Made by a program: the position numbers and the translations under genes. Below the pieces are notes generated by a model. That model was given only the letters and a program-made list of their open reading frames with translations, was not told where the DNA came from and did no database searches. Source: Achromobacter pulmonis (lineage in GTDB: Bacteria > Pseudomonadota > Gammaproteobacteria > Burkholderiales > Burkholderiaceae_B). From it: 64,000 bases of DNA. Below, piece by piece: positions 39,676 to 49,718 of the stretch (the first letter of the stretch is position 1; the number at the start of each line of letters is the position of its first letter). Where the stretch lies: the NCBI RefSeq assembly GCF_902859765.1, contig NZ_CADIJV010000018.1, forward strand, positions 1-64,000. The letters are read 5' to 3'.

Positions 39676-41172
39676 TTACTTGGCCACCGGCATGGTGAAT
39701 TCCGCACCCTTTGCGATGCTGTCCGGCCAGCGCTGCATCACGCTCTTGTAGCGTGAGTAGAAGCGGATGCCTTCCTCGCCGTAGGCGTGGTGGTCGCCGA
39801 ACAGCGAGCGCTTCCAGCCGCCGAACGAGTGCCAGGCCATCGGCACCGGGATCGGCACGTTGATGCCGACCATGCCGACCTTGATCTGGCGGGCGAAGGC
39901 GCGCGCCACGCCGCCATCGGAGGTGAAGCAGGCCACGCCGTTGCCGAACTCGTGCGCGTTGATCAGTTCGACCGCGGCGGCGAAGTCGGGCACGCGCACC
40001 ACGCACAGCACCGGTCCGAAGATCTCTTCGCGGTAGATGTTCATCGTGGGCTTGACCTGGTCGAACAGCGTGCCGCCCAGGAAGAAGCCCTTCTCGGCGC
40101 CCGGCACCTGCAGGCCGCGGCCGTCGACCACCAGTTCGGCGCCGGCGGCGATGCCATCCTCGATATAGCCGATGACCTTGTTGCGGTGCTGCGCGGTGAC
40201 GAGCGGGCCCATCTCGGCATCGCCCTGCATGCCATCCTTGACCACCAGGGCCTTGACGCGCGGCGTCAGGCGTTCGATCACCTTGTCGGCCACGTCGCCC
40301 ACCGCCACGGCCACCGAGATCGCCATGCAGCGCTCGCCGGCCGAGCCATAGGCCGCGCCCATCAGCGCGTCGGTGACCTGGTCGAGGTCGGCGTCGGGCA
40401 TCACCACCAGGTGGTTCTTGGCGCCGCCCAGGGCCTGCACGCGCTTGCCGCGACGGGTGCCTTCGGCATAGATGTATTCGGCGATCGGGGTCGAGCCGAC
40501 GAAGGACAGGGCCTCGACGTCGGGGTGTGCGATCAGCGCGTCCACGGCCTGCTTGTCGCCGTGCACGACGTTGAACACGCCCGGCGGCAGGCCGGCTTCG
40601 GTCAGCAGCTCGGCCAGGCGCAGCGAGGCCGAGGGATCGCGTTCGGACGGCTTGAGCACGAAGGTATTGCCGCAGGCGATGGCCACCGGGAACATCCAGC
40701 ACGGCACCATCATCGGGAAGTTGAACGGCGTGATGCCGGCCACCACGCCCAGCGCCTGGCGCATGCTCCAGTTGTCGATGCCGCCGCCGATCTGGTCGGA
40801 ATACTGGCCCTTGAGCAGTTGCGGAATGCCGCAGGCGAATTCGACGATCTCGATGCCGCGCATCACTTCGCCCTTGGCGTCCGAGAACACCTTGCCGTGC
40901 TCGCGGGTGATCAGCTCGGCCAGTTCGTCCTGATGCTGGTCCAGCAGCGCCTTGAAGTTGAACAGCACGCGGGCGCGCTTGAGCGCCGGGGTTTCCGACC
41001 AGGCGGGAAAGGCGGCCTTGGCCGCCGCCACCGCCAGCGCGACTTCATCGGGCGAGGCCAGCGGCACCGAGGAGATGATCTCGCCGGTGGCCGGATTGAA
41101 GCCGTCGGCGTAGCGGCTGCTGCGGCCGTCGTAGGGCTGGCCGTTGATGTAGTGGGAGAGGTTCTTCTTCAT
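39676..41172 (-). CDS. mmsA: Methylmalonate-/malonate-semialdehyde dehydrogenase (CoA-acylating)
   Basis: 498 residues from ATG 41172 ([12 protein letters not shown]). It oxidises malonate or methylmalonate semialdehyde to acetyl-CoA or propionyl-CoA with loss of CO2 and reduction of NAD+. The catalytic Cys is residue 282 in [35 protein letters not shown] and [16 protein letters not shown] are typical of MmsA/IolA. It lies 92 bases after the aminotransferase gene whose product, malonate semialdehyde, is its substrate, so the pair forms a beta-alanine or 3-aminoisobutyrate pathway. Confidence 0.94.
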   Translation of the reverse strand: MKKNLSHYINGQPYDGRSSRYADGFNPATGEIISSVPLASPDEVALAVAAAKAAFPAWSETPALKRARVLFNFKALLDQHQDELAELITREHGKVFSDAKGEVMRGIEIVEFACGIPQLLKGQYSDQIGGGIDNWSMRQALGVVAGITPFNFPMMVPCWMFPVAIACGNTFVLKPSERDPSASLRLAELLTEAGLPPGVFNVVHGDKQAVDALIAHPDVEALSFVGSTPIAEYIYAEGTRRGKRVQALGGAKNHLVVMPDADLDQVTDALMGAAYGSAGERCMAISVAVAVGDVADKVIERLTPRVKALVVKDGMQGDAEMGPLVTAQHRNKVIGYIEDGIAAGAELVVDGRGLQVPGAEKGFFLGGTLFDQVKPTMNIYREEIFGPVLCVVRVPDFAAAVELINAHEFGNGVACFTSDGGVARAFARQIKVGMVGINVPIPVPMAWHSFGGWKRSLFGDHHAYGEEGIRFYSRYKSVMQRWPDSIAKGAEFTMPVAK

Positions 41173-41264
41173 GGGTAAAGCCCGGTTCTTTGAAAATGCC
41201 GGAGGGCGACCCGGGGCCGCCCGCCGTTGTGTGCGATGCGCGGCGTCTGGCGCCGCGCCGGAGG

Positions 41265-42590
41265 TTACGCGACTTCCTTGAGCACCTTGCCGATCTGCTC
41301 GAAGATCTGGCCGATCTGCGCTTCTTCGATGATCAGCGGGGGCGAGACGGCGATGATGTCGCCGGTGTAGCGCACCATCAGGCCGCTGTCGAAGCATTTC
41401 TGGAACACTTCGGCGGCGCGCGCGCCCGGCGCGCCGGCGCGCGGCGCCAGCTCGATACCGGCCACCAGGCCCAGGTTGCGCACGTCGATCACATGCGGCG
41501 CGCCCTTCAGGCTGTGGGCGGCCTGTTCGAAGGCGCCGGACAGCTTGCGGGCGCGGGCGAACAGGTCTTCGCGGCGGTAGATGTCGAGCGTGGCCAGGAT
41601 GGCGGCGGCCGCCAGCGGGTGGGCCGAATAGGTGTAGCCGTGGAAGAACTCGATGCCGCCGGCCGGGCCATTGACGATGGCGTCATGCACTTCGCGGCGC
41701 ACCGCGACGGCGCCCGCCGGCACGGCGGCGTTGCTGACGCCCTTGGCCATGGCGATCAGGTCCGGCGTGACGCCGAAGAATTCCGACGCGGTGGCCGCGC
41801 CCAGGCGGCCGTAGGCGGTGATGACTTCGTCGAAGATCAGCAGGATGCCGTGCTTGGAGGTGATCTCGCGCAGCTTTTCCAGGTAGCCCTTGGGCGGGAT
41901 CAGCACGCCGGTGGAGCCGGCCATGGGCTCGACGATGACCGCGGCGATGGTCGAGGCGTCGTGCAGCGCGATGATGCGTTCGAGTTCGTCGGCCAGATGC
42001 GCGCCCCAGGCCGGCTGACCCTTGGAATAGGCGTTCTGTTCCAGGTTGTGCGTATGGGGCAGGTGGTCCACGGCGGGCAGCAGCGCGCCGGAGAAGGTCT
42101 TGCGGTTGGTCGAGATGCCGCCCACCGAGATGCCGCCGAACCCCACGCCGTGGTAGCCGCGCTCGCGGCCGATCAGGCGGGTGCGCTGGCCGTCGCCGCG
42201 GGCGCGGTGATAGGCCAGGGCGATCTTCAGGGCGGTGTCGACCGATTCCGACCCCGAGTTGGTGAAGAACACGCGGTCCAGGCCCTGCGGCATGAAGCTG
42301 GCGACGGCGGTGGCCGCTTCGAATGCCAGCGGGTGGCCGAGCTGGAAGCCGGGCGCGTAGTCCATGATGCCGGCCTGGCGCGAGATCGCCTCGACGATCT
42401 CCTGGCGGCCGTGGCCGGCGTTGACGCACCACAGCCCGGCCGTGCCGTCCAGCACCTGGCGGCCGTCGGCCGAGGTGTAATACATGCCCTTGGCCGACGC
42501 CAGCATGCGCGGGTGCGCCTTGAATTGCTTGTTGGCGGTGAAAGGCATCCACAGATGGGACAGGTCGGGCAACTCGGCGGGGGCGTTCAT
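41265..42590 (-). CDS. Omega-amino acid:pyruvate aminotransferase (class III)
   Basis: 441 residues from ATG 42590, with TGGAG 5-9 bases upstream; longer in-frame starts run into the regulator. It is a class-III PLP aminotransferase. [32 protein letters not shown] and [17 protein letters not shown] match beta-alanine:pyruvate transaminases (BauA-like). The PLP lysine is residue 283 in [16 protein letters not shown]. It turns beta-alanine or similar omega-amino acids plus pyruvate into malonate semialdehyde plus alanine. It is the first gene of the minus-strand run, divergent from the MocR regulator. Confidence 0.93.
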   Translation of the reverse strand: MNAPAELPDLSHLWMPFTANKQFKAHPRMLASAKGMYYTSADGRQVLDGTAGLWCVNAGHGRQEIVEAISRQAGIMDYAPGFQLGHPLAFEAATAVASFMPQGLDRVFFTNSGSESVDTALKIALAYHRARGDGQRTRLIGRERGYHGVGFGGISVGGISTNRKTFSGALLPAVDHLPHTHNLEQNAYSKGQPAWGAHLADELERIIALHDASTIAAVIVEPMAGSTGVLIPPKGYLEKLREITSKHGILLIFDEVITAYGRLGAATASEFFGVTPDLIAMAKGVSNAAVPAGAVAVRREVHDAIVNGPAGGIEFFHGYTYSAHPLAAAAILATLDIYRREDLFARARKLSGAFEQAAHSLKGAPHVIDVRNLGLVAGIELAPRAGAPGARAAEVFQKCFDSGLMVRYTGDIIAVSPPLIIEEAQIGQIFEQIGKVLKEVA

Positions 42591-42713
42591 GGTGGCTCCA
42601 GGGCAGGGACAAGCGCCGGGCCTGCGCCAAGTGGGGCGGGCAGCCGGCGGGATGCGATTGATTCTGGTCCGTCCTGGGGCGAATGAAAATATACAATCCG
42701 CGCAAACCGGGCT

Positions 42714-42746
42714 AACTGTATAGTTGCAGGCATGGCAACTGTACAG
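42714..42746. promoter_or_regulatory. Probable MocR operator: repeated AACTGTAYAG in the divergent promoter
   Basis: AACTGTATAG (42714-42723) recurs as AACTGTACAG (42737-42746), 23 bases apart, about two helical turns. The same bases also form an inverted repeat, TGTATAGTTGC and GCAACTGTACA, with one mismatch and a seven-base loop. MocR regulators often bind direct repeats near their own gene. The site is 14 bases before the regulator start and faces the aminotransferase gene. Confidence 0.6.
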
Positions 42747-42759
42747 ATAACGTAGCGTC

Positions 42760-44178
42760 GTGATCGACTTCCAGCCTGTGCGCGCCCGTGGCCAGGCGCC
42801 GACCCTGGTGGACCAGGTGGTGGCGGCCGTGCTGCGCGCCATCGAGGCGCAATTGCTGCGTCCGGGTATGTCCCTACCTTCGGTGCGCGAGTTTGCCCGC
42901 CAGCACCAGGTCAGCACCTTCACCGTGGCCAGCGCCTACAGCCGGCTGGTGTCGCTGGGCTGGCTGGCGGCGCGGCCGGGCGCCGGCTACCGGGTGGCCT
43001 CGCCCGATGCGCCGGCACGCCGTGGCGAGCCGCAGTCGTGGGAGCCGCCGCGCCTGAATGCGGCCTGGCTGCTGTCGGACATCTTCGCGGACCATTCCAT
43101 CCCCATCAAATCGGGCTGCGGCTGGTTGCCGGGCGAATGGCTCAATGAAGAGGGGCTGCACATGGCGCTGCGCCACATGGGCCGGGTGCCGGCCATGCGC
43201 ATTGCCAACTACGGCCATCCCTATGGGTACGCGCCGCTGCGCGAAACCATCGCCGCCACGCTCGGCGCGCAGGGGATGGAGGTCGAGGTGTCGCAGGTGC
43301 TGCTGACCCAGGGCGTGACGCACGGGCTCGACATGGTGATCCGCACCTTGCTGCGGCCGGGCGACACCGTGCTGGTCGAGCAGCCGGCCTATGCCAACCT
43401 GCTGCAGATGCTGCGGCTGGCCGGCTTGCGGGTGGTGCCGGTGCCGCGCACCCTGGACGGCCTCGATTGCGAGGCGCTGGAGCAGGCCGCCTCGCAGCAC
43501 CGGCCGCGCGCGCTGTTCGTCAACACCGCCCTGCAGAACCCGTCCGGCGCCAGCATCAGCATGGCCAATGCCTTCCGCATCCTGCAACTGGCCGAACGCC
43601 ATGGTCTCTGGGTGATCGAGGACGATATCTCGCGCGAACTGGCGCCGGGCGTGACGCCCATGCTGGCGGCGCTGGATGGCGGCCGCCGGGTGGTCTATCT
43701 GGGCGGCTATTCCAAGGTCATCAGCCCGTCGGTGCGGGTCGGCTACGTGGTGGCGCACCGCGACCTGGTGCGCGACATCGCACGCACCAAGATGGCGGTG
43801 GGGCTGACCTCGCCGGAGATCATGGAGCGCATCGTGCACCAGGTCATCCGCGAGGGCCGCTATCGTGCCCACATCGAACGCACCCGCGAACGGCTGGCCC
43901 AGGCCCACGCGTCGGTGGCGGAGCTGATGGCGCAGCATGGTTTCGAGATCTATGCGCGGCCCCGGGCCGGCCTGTTCCTGTGGGCCAAGGTGGCCGGCCA
44001 GTGGCGCGAGCGCGGCGCCAACGGCCTGGCCGGATTGGCGCTCAAGGATGGTATCTGGCTGGCGCCGGGCTCGTATTTCGAGGCCGATGAGGCCGATACG
44101 CCGTGGGTGCGCTTCAACGTGGCGTATTCGGAAGCGCCGGCCCTGTGGCGCTTCATGCGCAACGCGGGCGCGGTCTGA
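42760..44178 (+). CDS. MocR-family regulator (GntR wing-helix plus aminotransferase-like domain)
   Basis: 472 residues from a GTG at 42760. Residues 1-about 80 are a GntR-type DNA-binding domain (SLPSVREFARQHQVSTFTVASAYSRL). Residues about 100-472 are an aminotransferase fold with the PLP lysine at 319 in LGGYSKVISPSVRVGYV. MocR proteins sense an amino compound through PLP and usually activate a divergent catabolic gene. It is transcribed away from the aminotransferase gene, and the repeats between the two starts are its likely binding site. Confidence 0.92.
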   Translation: MIDFQPVRARGQAPTLVDQVVAAVLRAIEAQLLRPGMSLPSVREFARQHQVSTFTVASAYSRLVSLGWLAARPGAGYRVASPDAPARRGEPQSWEPPRLNAAWLLSDIFADHSIPIKSGCGWLPGEWLNEEGLHMALRHMGRVPAMRIANYGHPYGYAPLRETIAATLGAQGMEVEVSQVLLTQGVTHGLDMVIRTLLRPGDTVLVEQPAYANLLQMLRLAGLRVVPVPRTLDGLDCEALEQAASQHRPRALFVNTALQNPSGASISMANAFRILQLAERHGLWVIEDDISRELAPGVTPMLAALDGGRRVVYLGGYSKVISPSVRVGYVVAHRDLVRDIARTKMAVGLTSPEIMERIVHQVIREGRYRAHIERTRERLAQAHASVAELMAQHGFEIYARPRAGLFLWAKVAGQWRERGANGLAGLALKDGIWLAPGSYFEADEADTPWVRFNVAYSEAPALWRFMRNAGAV

Positions 44179-44218
44179 TCTTCCGGACCGGCTGGGCCGC
44201 CGGTAGCGGGCGCCGCTA

Positions 44219-44704
44219 TCAGGCGCGCTCGTACGTCACGAAGTCGTAGCGGTAGCCGTTTTCCGCGGGCTGCGCCGCGCGCGCGGTTTCGCGCCACTGG
44301 AAGCCGGGCAGCAGCGGGAAGAAGGCATCGCCCTCGACCTCGGCATGGACCTCGGTGGCCAGGACGCGGCTGGCCAGCGGCAGGGCCTGCGCATAGATCT
44401 GCGCGCCGCCGATGACGAAGGCCTCAGCGCTGTCGCCACAGGCGGCGACGGCGGCCTCCAGCGTAGCCACCACGGTGGCGCCGGCGGCCTCGAAAGCGGG
44501 GTTGCGGCTGATGACGATATTGGCGCGGCCGGGCAGGGGACGGCCGAGCGACTCCCAGGTCTTGCGGCCCATGATGATCGGATGCCCCAGCGTGCTGCGT
44601 TTGAAATGCGCCAGGTCGCCCGGCAGTTTCCAGGGCAGGGCGTTGTCGCGGCCGATGGCGCGATTGGTGGAATAGGCGACGATCAGGATCAGGCGGGCGG
44701 ACAT
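44219..44704 (-). CDS. folA: Dihydrofolate reductase
   Basis: 161 residues, normal for bacterial DHFR. It regenerates tetrahydrofolate with NADPH. The N-terminus has LILIVAYSTNRAIGRDNALPWKLPGDLAHFK, split here as VAYSTNRAIGRDNALPW and KLPGDLAHFK, with the substrate-binding Asp in PGDLAHFK. IIMGRKTWESLGRPLPGR carries the NADPH site and FVIGGAQIYAQAL the second one. It converges with the MocR gene. The thyA gene that is often adjacent to folA lies 2.7 kb away here. Confidence 0.97.
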   Translation of the reverse strand: MSARLILIVAYSTNRAIGRDNALPWKLPGDLAHFKRSTLGHPIIMGRKTWESLGRPLPGRANIVISRNPAFEAAGATVVATLEAAVAACGDSAEAFVIGGAQIYAQALPLASRVLATEVHAEVEGDAFFPLLPGFQWRETARAAQPAENGYRYDFVTYERA

Positions 44705-44723
44705 GCGGTCGGGGAGGGTCTGT

Positions 44724-44746
44724 AAAAAAGGGCCGGCATTGCCGGC
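44724..44746 (-). terminator. Rho-independent terminator after the MHYT-GGDEF-EAL gene
   Basis: On the minus strand, GCCGGC-AAT-GCCGGC followed by CCTTTTTTACA. It lies about 90 bases after the MHYT gene stop and 20 bases before folA, insulating folA from that transcript. Confidence 0.72.
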
Positions 44747-44833
44747 GGGAAGACCCCAAGCGTAGCAAATTTGACCGGCCGGGCCGGGCCGCGTCGTCGC
44801 GCCGGCCGGGGGGGCACGGCGGCAGGGGCCGGC

Positions 44834-46897
44834 TCAGCCGCTGGCGTGCTCCAGGAATTCGTCGGCCGGCATCGGCTTGCCCAGCAGGAAGCCCTGCAGC
44901 GAATCGCAGCCCAGGCCGGTCAGGAATTTCTGCTGCGCGGTGGTTTCCACCCCCTCGGCCACGATGCGCAGGTTCAACTGCTGCGCCAGCGCGACGATGG
45001 CCGAGACGATGGCGGCGTCCTCGTTGTCATTGTCCAGCTGGTTGACGAAACCGCGGTCGATTTTCAGTTCGGTGGCCGGCAGGCGCTTCAGGTACAACAG
45101 GCTGGAGTAGCCGGTGCCAAAATCATCGATCGAGATAGTCACGCCCAGCCCCGACAGGCGCTTGAGCACGGTCAGGCTGGCCTCGGCATCGCGCATGGCG
45201 GTCGACTCGGTCACTTCCAGCGTCAGGCAGGACGGCGGCACGTCGTGGCGCGCGAGCGCGCCGCGCACGGTTTCGACCAGGCTGGAATGGGCGAATTGCA
45301 GCGCCGAGATGTTGACGGCGATGGTCCAGTGTCCCTGTCCGGCGTTGATCCATGCGCGCATCTGGCGGCAGGCCTCGTTGATGACCCAGTCGCCGATCGA
45401 CAGGATCAGCCCGGTCTTTTCCGCTGTCGGGATGAACTGGTCCGGGCCCACCAGGCCGCGGGTGGGATGGTTCCAGCGCAGCAGCGCCTCGGCGCCGATG
45501 ATGGGGCCGGCCGGCGCTTCGTATTTGGGCTGGTAGTGCAGCACGAACTGACCCAGTTCCTGCGCCAGGCGCAAGTCATGCAGCAGTTCGATCTGCTCGT
45601 GGGCGTCGGCGTTCATCGACGGCTCGAAGAAGCTGTAGCCAGTGCCGCCCAGGCGCTTGGCATGGTACATCGCGGCGTCGGCATTGGTCAGCAGGGCGTG
45701 GGTGTCCTCGCCGTCGTTGGGATAGATGGCAATGCCGACGCTGGAGGTCACCAGCACTTCGTGTCCGTACACCATCACCGGCCGCGCGATCGCCTCGATC
45801 AGGCGGTCCGCCACATTGGCGGCGTCGGTGGGTTCGGCCACTTCGCTGAGCACGATGAACTCATCGCCGCCCAGGCGGGCCACCGTGTCCTGCGTGCGCA
45901 GGGTCTGGCGGATGCGCTGGGCCAGGTCGATCAGCAGGGCATCGCCGGTATGGTGGCCATAAGCGTCGTTGACCGCCTTGAACCCGTCCAGGTCGAAGAA
46001 CAGCACGGCGAAATAGCCCTTGCGGCGACTGGCGCTTTCGATCGCCTGTTCCAGCCGGTCTTCCAGCAGGATGCGATTGGGCAGCTTGGTCAGCGTGTCG
46101 TGCAGCGCCAACTGCACCAGTTCTTCGTTGGCTTCGGCCAGCGATGAGGCGAGCGCCGAGGTCCGGGCCTCCAGGCGGTTGTCCAGCACCGCCACCACCA
46201 GGGCGATGGCCAGCACGCTGAGCGTCACGGCGGTCACGGCAATGGCCAGCCAGCCGGCCGAGATGCCCGTGTTCGCCGCCGTGCAGAGGCTGCCCGCCGG
46301 GAAGCCCGCGGCCTCCATGCCGGTGTAATGCATGCCGACGATGGCAAGCCCCATGACCCCCGCCGCCAGCGGCCGCGACAGGGCCACGCGCGGACCGTCC
46401 TGGCGCAGGCGGTAGGTGATCCACAGCGCCGCGCCCGACGCCGCCACCGCGATCACGATGGACAGGATGAACCAGGCCGGATCGTAGACGATGCCGGGCA
46501 TCATGCGCATGGCGGCCATGCCGATATAGTGCATGGCGGCGATGCCCGCTCCCATCAGCAGGGCGCCGCTGACCAGGCGGGGCCAGGGCAGCTCGTCCTT
46601 GCAGACGACCCACAGCGCGAATGCGGAACAGCCTATGGCGATGGCCAGCGACAGTACCGTCAGGGGCAGGTCGTAGCCCATCGGGATCGGCAGGCTGAAC
46701 GCCAGCATGCCGACGAAATGCATGGACCAGATGCCGATCCCCATGGCCAGCGCGCCGCCCGCCAGCCAGTAGCGCGCCGCCGGCAGCCCGCTCGCCGCCC
46801 GCACGCGATTGGCCATACCCAGCGCCGTGTATGACGCCAGGATGGCGACCCCTAGGGATACGAGGACGAGCGAAGGGTTATATGTTCCAACGAGCAT
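44834..46897 (-). CDS. MHYT-GGDEF-EAL cyclic di-GMP protein
   Basis: 687 residues. Residues 1-about 240 are a seven-segment MHYT sensor with the repeated signatures MHFVGMLAF, MHYIGMAAM and MHYTGMEAAG, proposed to bind copper and sense O2, CO or NO. A GGDEF domain follows with RLGGDEFIVL, preceded by an RxxD inhibitory site (RTQD). The EAL domain has GAEALLRWNHP, LEVTES, DDFGTGYSS, ELKIDRGF and AEGVET, so both enzymatic sites look intact. It could either make or break cyclic di-GMP. It separates folA from thyA and has a terminator after it. Confidence 0.93.
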   Translation of the reverse strand: MLVGTYNPSLVLVSLGVAILASYTALGMANRVRAASGLPAARYWLAGGALAMGIGIWSMHFVGMLAFSLPIPMGYDLPLTVLSLAIAIGCSAFALWVVCKDELPWPRLVSGALLMGAGIAAMHYIGMAAMRMMPGIVYDPAWFILSIVIAVAASGAALWITYRLRQDGPRVALSRPLAAGVMGLAIVGMHYTGMEAAGFPAGSLCTAANTGISAGWLAIAVTAVTLSVLAIALVVAVLDNRLEARTSALASSLAEANEELVQLALHDTLTKLPNRILLEDRLEQAIESASRRKGYFAVLFFDLDGFKAVNDAYGHHTGDALLIDLAQRIRQTLRTQDTVARLGGDEFIVLSEVAEPTDAANVADRLIEAIARPVMVYGHEVLVTSSVGIAIYPNDGEDTHALLTNADAAMYHAKRLGGTGYSFFEPSMNADAHEQIELLHDLRLAQELGQFVLHYQPKYEAPAGPIIGAEALLRWNHPTRGLVGPDQFIPTAEKTGLILSIGDWVINEACRQMRAWINAGQGHWTIAVNISALQFAHSSLVETVRGALARHDVPPSCLTLEVTESTAMRDAEASLTVLKRLSGLGVTISIDDFGTGYSSLLYLKRLPATELKIDRGFVNQLDNDNEDAAIVSAIVALAQQLNLRIVAEGVETTAQQKFLTGLGCDSLQGFLLGKPMPADEFLEHASG

Positions 46898-47358
46898 TTT
46901 TGGAGTCCTGTCCTGAGCGCATACAGCCGCCGCGCCGGCCTCAATTCAAATCAATTAGTAGTCAACGGTTGCAACTTGGCCGCACGGGCATTCTGCTGTC
47001 GACGCTGGCGATTCACATACTCTCTTGTCTGGATGGGGGGGGCGGCGCCGCCCTGCAGGCGGTCGGCGAGACCAGCGGATGAGCCGGTCACGCGGCGAGT
47101 GGCAGGCACGGCGCGGCAAGGGCCGTTCAGCAGCGACGGCGCGCAGGGCTTGCAGTACCCGCGTCCGAGGCTAAGGGATGGGTTATACCGAAAACGCGCT
47201 TCCAGAAGCTCACCAATCTTCACCTGTGCCGGGCGGGGCGTGCCCGCCACGCGGCGTCGTTGTACGCGCCTCGCATGGCCTGGCCACGCGGCGGCGACCG
47301 CGCCAGGCCGGGCGGCCGATGGCCGGTCCGCGCGAGGCGCCTTCAAGTGGCAGCCGGT
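46898..47358. other. 461-base gap without a supported gene
   Basis: Between the MHYT gene and thyA on the same strand. Open frames here are short, overlapping and of shadow-like composition. The left part should hold the MHYT promoter (AT-rich stretch 46940-46985). I see no RNA gene, repeat or clear terminator for the MHYT upstream side. Confidence 0.5.
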
Positions 47359-48330
47359 TCAGACGGCCATGGGAGCGGTGAGCGGGGCGTGATGGGTGTA
47401 GCCGGCCAGCGAAAAATCGCCCGGTTCGACCTTTTCGAGCCATTCCGGTTCATAGCGGCCGGTCTGGGCGAAATCGGGGATGCGGTCGGACAGCACCAGC
47501 CGGGGCGCCTCGTGCGGCGTGCGCGTCAGTTGCTCGCGCAGCATCGGCAGGTGGTTCTCATAGATGTGGGCGTCGCCGATGAAATACGTGAACCAGCGCG
47601 GCGTGTAGCCGGTCAGCCGGCCGACCAGGTGCAGCAGCGCCGCGCCTTCGGTCAGGTTGAACGGCGTGCCCAGGCCGACGTCATTCGAGCGGATGTACAG
47701 GCACAGCGAGATTTCGCGCGTGGTCGCGTTCGGCAGGAACTGATAGAGCAAGTGGCAGGGCGGCAGCGCCATTTCCTCGATCTGCGCCCAGTTCCAGCCG
47801 TGGAACAGGATGCGGCGGTCGCCCGGACGCTCGTGGATGGTGTCCAGGCACTGGCGCAACTGGTCGACCGCCTTGTACAGCAGCACCTTGGGCGCGCCGC
47901 CTTCCTGCAGGTCGGCCACCTTGGTGTAGCCGCGGGCCAGGGCATCGGCGATCTGGCCGTCGCGGCCGGCGTCCAGCAGTTTGTAGGCCGGCCATTGGCG
48001 CCATTGCACGCCGTAGACCGGGCCCAGGTCGTCCGGCCCTTCGCGGTACGGGTTGGCCAGCCATTGGGCGTTTTCGTTGGCGTTCTGGTCCCAGACCTTG
48101 CAACCCAGTTCCCGGAACGCGGCGGCGCTGCGCACGCCGCGCAGGAAGCCGACCATTTCACCGATGGCGGACTTGAAGGCCAGTTTCTTGGTGGTGACGG
48201 CCGGAAAGCCCTGCTGCAGATCAAAGCGCAGCGAGGCGCCCGGCATGCTCAGCGTGCGTATGCCCGTCCGGTTTTCCTGCCACGCGCCGGTGTCCAGGAT
48301 GGATTGAACGAGGTCCAGGTATTGTTTCAT
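47359..48330 (-). CDS. thyA: Thymidylate synthase
   Basis: 323 residues. It methylates dUMP to dTMP using methylenetetrahydrofolate. The catalytic Cys is residue 192 in [32 protein letters not shown] and [21 protein letters not shown] are standard. It is about 60 residues longer than the E. coli enzyme because of an insertion in the small domain (near residues 85-145), as in the long form known from lactobacilli. It ends in APMAV, matching the usual Ala-Val-type terminus. The OsmC gene lies 47 bases upstream on the same strand. Confidence 0.97.
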   Translation of the reverse strand: MKQYLDLVQSILDTGAWQENRTGIRTLSMPGASLRFDLQQGFPAVTTKKLAFKSAIGEMVGFLRGVRSAAAFRELGCKVWDQNANENAQWLANPYREGPDDLGPVYGVQWRQWPAYKLLDAGRDGQIADALARGYTKVADLQEGGAPKVLLYKAVDQLRQCLDTIHERPGDRRILFHGWNWAQIEEMALPPCHLLYQFLPNATTREISLCLYIRSNDVGLGTPFNLTEGAALLHLVGRLTGYTPRWFTYFIGDAHIYENHLPMLREQLTRTPHEAPRLVLSDRIPDFAQTGRYEPEWLEKVEPGDFSLAGYTHHAPLTAPMAV

Positions 48331-48377
48331 GGGTACAGAATCAGAAAAGGCTGAAGTGGCGCCGGCAACGGGCAGCG

Positions 48378-48821
48378 TCAGGCGGCCGCCGGGGCTTCCT
48401 GGGTATCGACGATATCCACTGAGAAGGTCAGTTCGGCGGTCTTTTCAAGCATGGCGGAAGCCGAGCAGTATTTCTCGTGCGACAACTGCACCGCGCGCTC
48501 GACCGCCGCGCGCGGCAGGTTGCGGCCGGTGACGGTGAAGGCGAAGTGGATGCGCGTGAACACCTTGGGGTCGACGTCGGCGCGGTCGGCCTGCAGTTTG
48601 ACGCTGCAGCCGGTCACGGCATGGCGGCCGCGCTTGAGGATCAGCACGACATCGTAGGCGGTGCAGCCGCCGGTGCCGGCCAGCAGCATTTCCATGGGGC
48701 GGGGCGCCAGGTTGTGGCCGCCGCCGTCCACCGCGCCGTCCATCACGGCCACATGGCCGCTGCCGGTGCTGGCGGTAAAGAGCATGCCGTTGGGGCCGCC
48801 CCAGTCGATCGTGCATTCCAT
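48378..48821 (-). CDS. OsmC/Ohr-family protein (YhfA-like)
   Basis: 147 residues from ATG 48821, with AAGGA 7 bases upstream. The family pattern is clear: [23 protein letters not shown] with the first Cys, and [15 protein letters not shown] with the second. In OsmC/Ohr proteins these two cysteines reduce organic peroxides; the YhfA-like subgroup has a less certain role. It is 118 bases from the divergent coq7 and 47 bases upstream of thyA. Confidence 0.93.
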   Translation of the reverse strand: MECTIDWGGPNGMLFTASTGSGHVAVMDGAVDGGGHNLAPRPMEMLLAGTGGCTAYDVVLILKRGRHAVTGCSVKLQADRADVDPKVFTRIHFAFTVTGRNLPRAAVERAVQLSHEKYCSASAMLEKTAELTFSVDIVDTQEAPAAA

Positions 48822-48938
48822 TTCTCGGGTCCTTGTGCTTGAGCGCAATCAATGGCTGATGATACCCGTTGCGTACAATTCCAGGCGTGAGAGCCCCGCC
48901 CCGCGTCAGGGGTGTGTGCCGCAATCCAGGAGTTGTCC

Positions 48939-49616
48939 ATGTCCCCCTCCCTGTCCCCAACCGCTCCCGCCAGATTCCCGCGCCGCGCCGCGCCGCTGGA
49001 CGCACTGCTGGCCGAGGCCGACCGGGCCTTGCGCGTGCTGTCCGGCAGCGCCAGCGCCGGCCGGCCCAACCCGGCCACCGCCGAGGAGGCGCCGGACACC
49101 CTGTCGGCGCAGGAAAAGCGCCATGCGGCCGGGCTGATGCGGGTCAATCATGTGGGCGAGGTCTGCGCCCAGGCGCTGTATCGCGGCCAGGCCGCGGTGT
49201 GCCGCGAGCCCGGCCCGCGCAACCTGTTGCTCGAGGCCGCTGGCGAAGAGGTCGATCACCTGGTGTGGTGCAACCAGCGTCTGGGGGAACTGGGCAGCCG
49301 GCCCAGCCTGCTCAACCCGGTCTGGTATGCCGGCTCGTTCGCGCTCGGCCTGCTGGCCGGCTACGCGGGGGCGCCGCGCAACCTGGGTTTCATGGCCGAG
49401 ACCGAGAAGCAGGTCGAGGCGCATCTGGAGGGGCATTTGCGCACGCTGCCGCAACAGGATGCGCGCTCGCGCCAGATCGTGCAGAAGATGAAGGAAGACG
49501 AGGCCCAGCACCGCGCCAGCGCCGAAGCGGCCGGCGGAGTGCCGTTGCCCGCCCCGGTCAAGGCCGCCATGCGCGCGATGTCCAAGGTCATGACGACCAC
49601 AGCGTACTGGATCTGA
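48939..49616 (+). CDS. coq7: Ubiquinone biosynthesis hydroxylase Coq7 (di-iron, DMQ monooxygenase)
   Basis: 225 residues from ATG 48939, with AGGAG 6 bases upstream. It hydroxylates demethoxyubiquinone in ubiquinone synthesis at the inner membrane. The di-iron ligands are in [41 protein letters not shown] and [10 protein letters not shown]. The short hydrophobic hairpin near 125-145 ([15 protein letters not shown]) is the membrane-contact part. The first about 55 residues are a variable leader. Coq7 replaces UbiF in many betaproteobacteria. Confidence 0.94.
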   Translation: MSPSLSPTAPARFPRRAAPLDALLAEADRALRVLSGSASAGRPNPATAEEAPDTLSAQEKRHAAGLMRVNHVGEVCAQALYRGQAAVCREPGPRNLLLEAAGEEVDHLVWCNQRLGELGSRPSLLNPVWYAGSFALGLLAGYAGAPRNLGFMAETEKQVEAHLEGHLRTLPQQDARSRQIVQKMKEDEAQHRASAEAAGGVPLPAPVKAAMRAMSKVMTTTAYWI

Positions 49617-49718
49617 GGGCGGCGGCCCGGCGGCACCCCCCTGGGGCATCAAAATGTTGCGATGCGCAATAATTGCCGCAATCTGGTGCCGGGCGCACCT
49701 TTCTGGTGCAAATCATAG

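Noticed and set aside
46831-47443. Several short open frames between the MHYT gene and thyA
   Set aside because: No ribosome sites, overlapping on both strands, and Arg/Pro-rich composition typical of GC-rich noncoding DNA.
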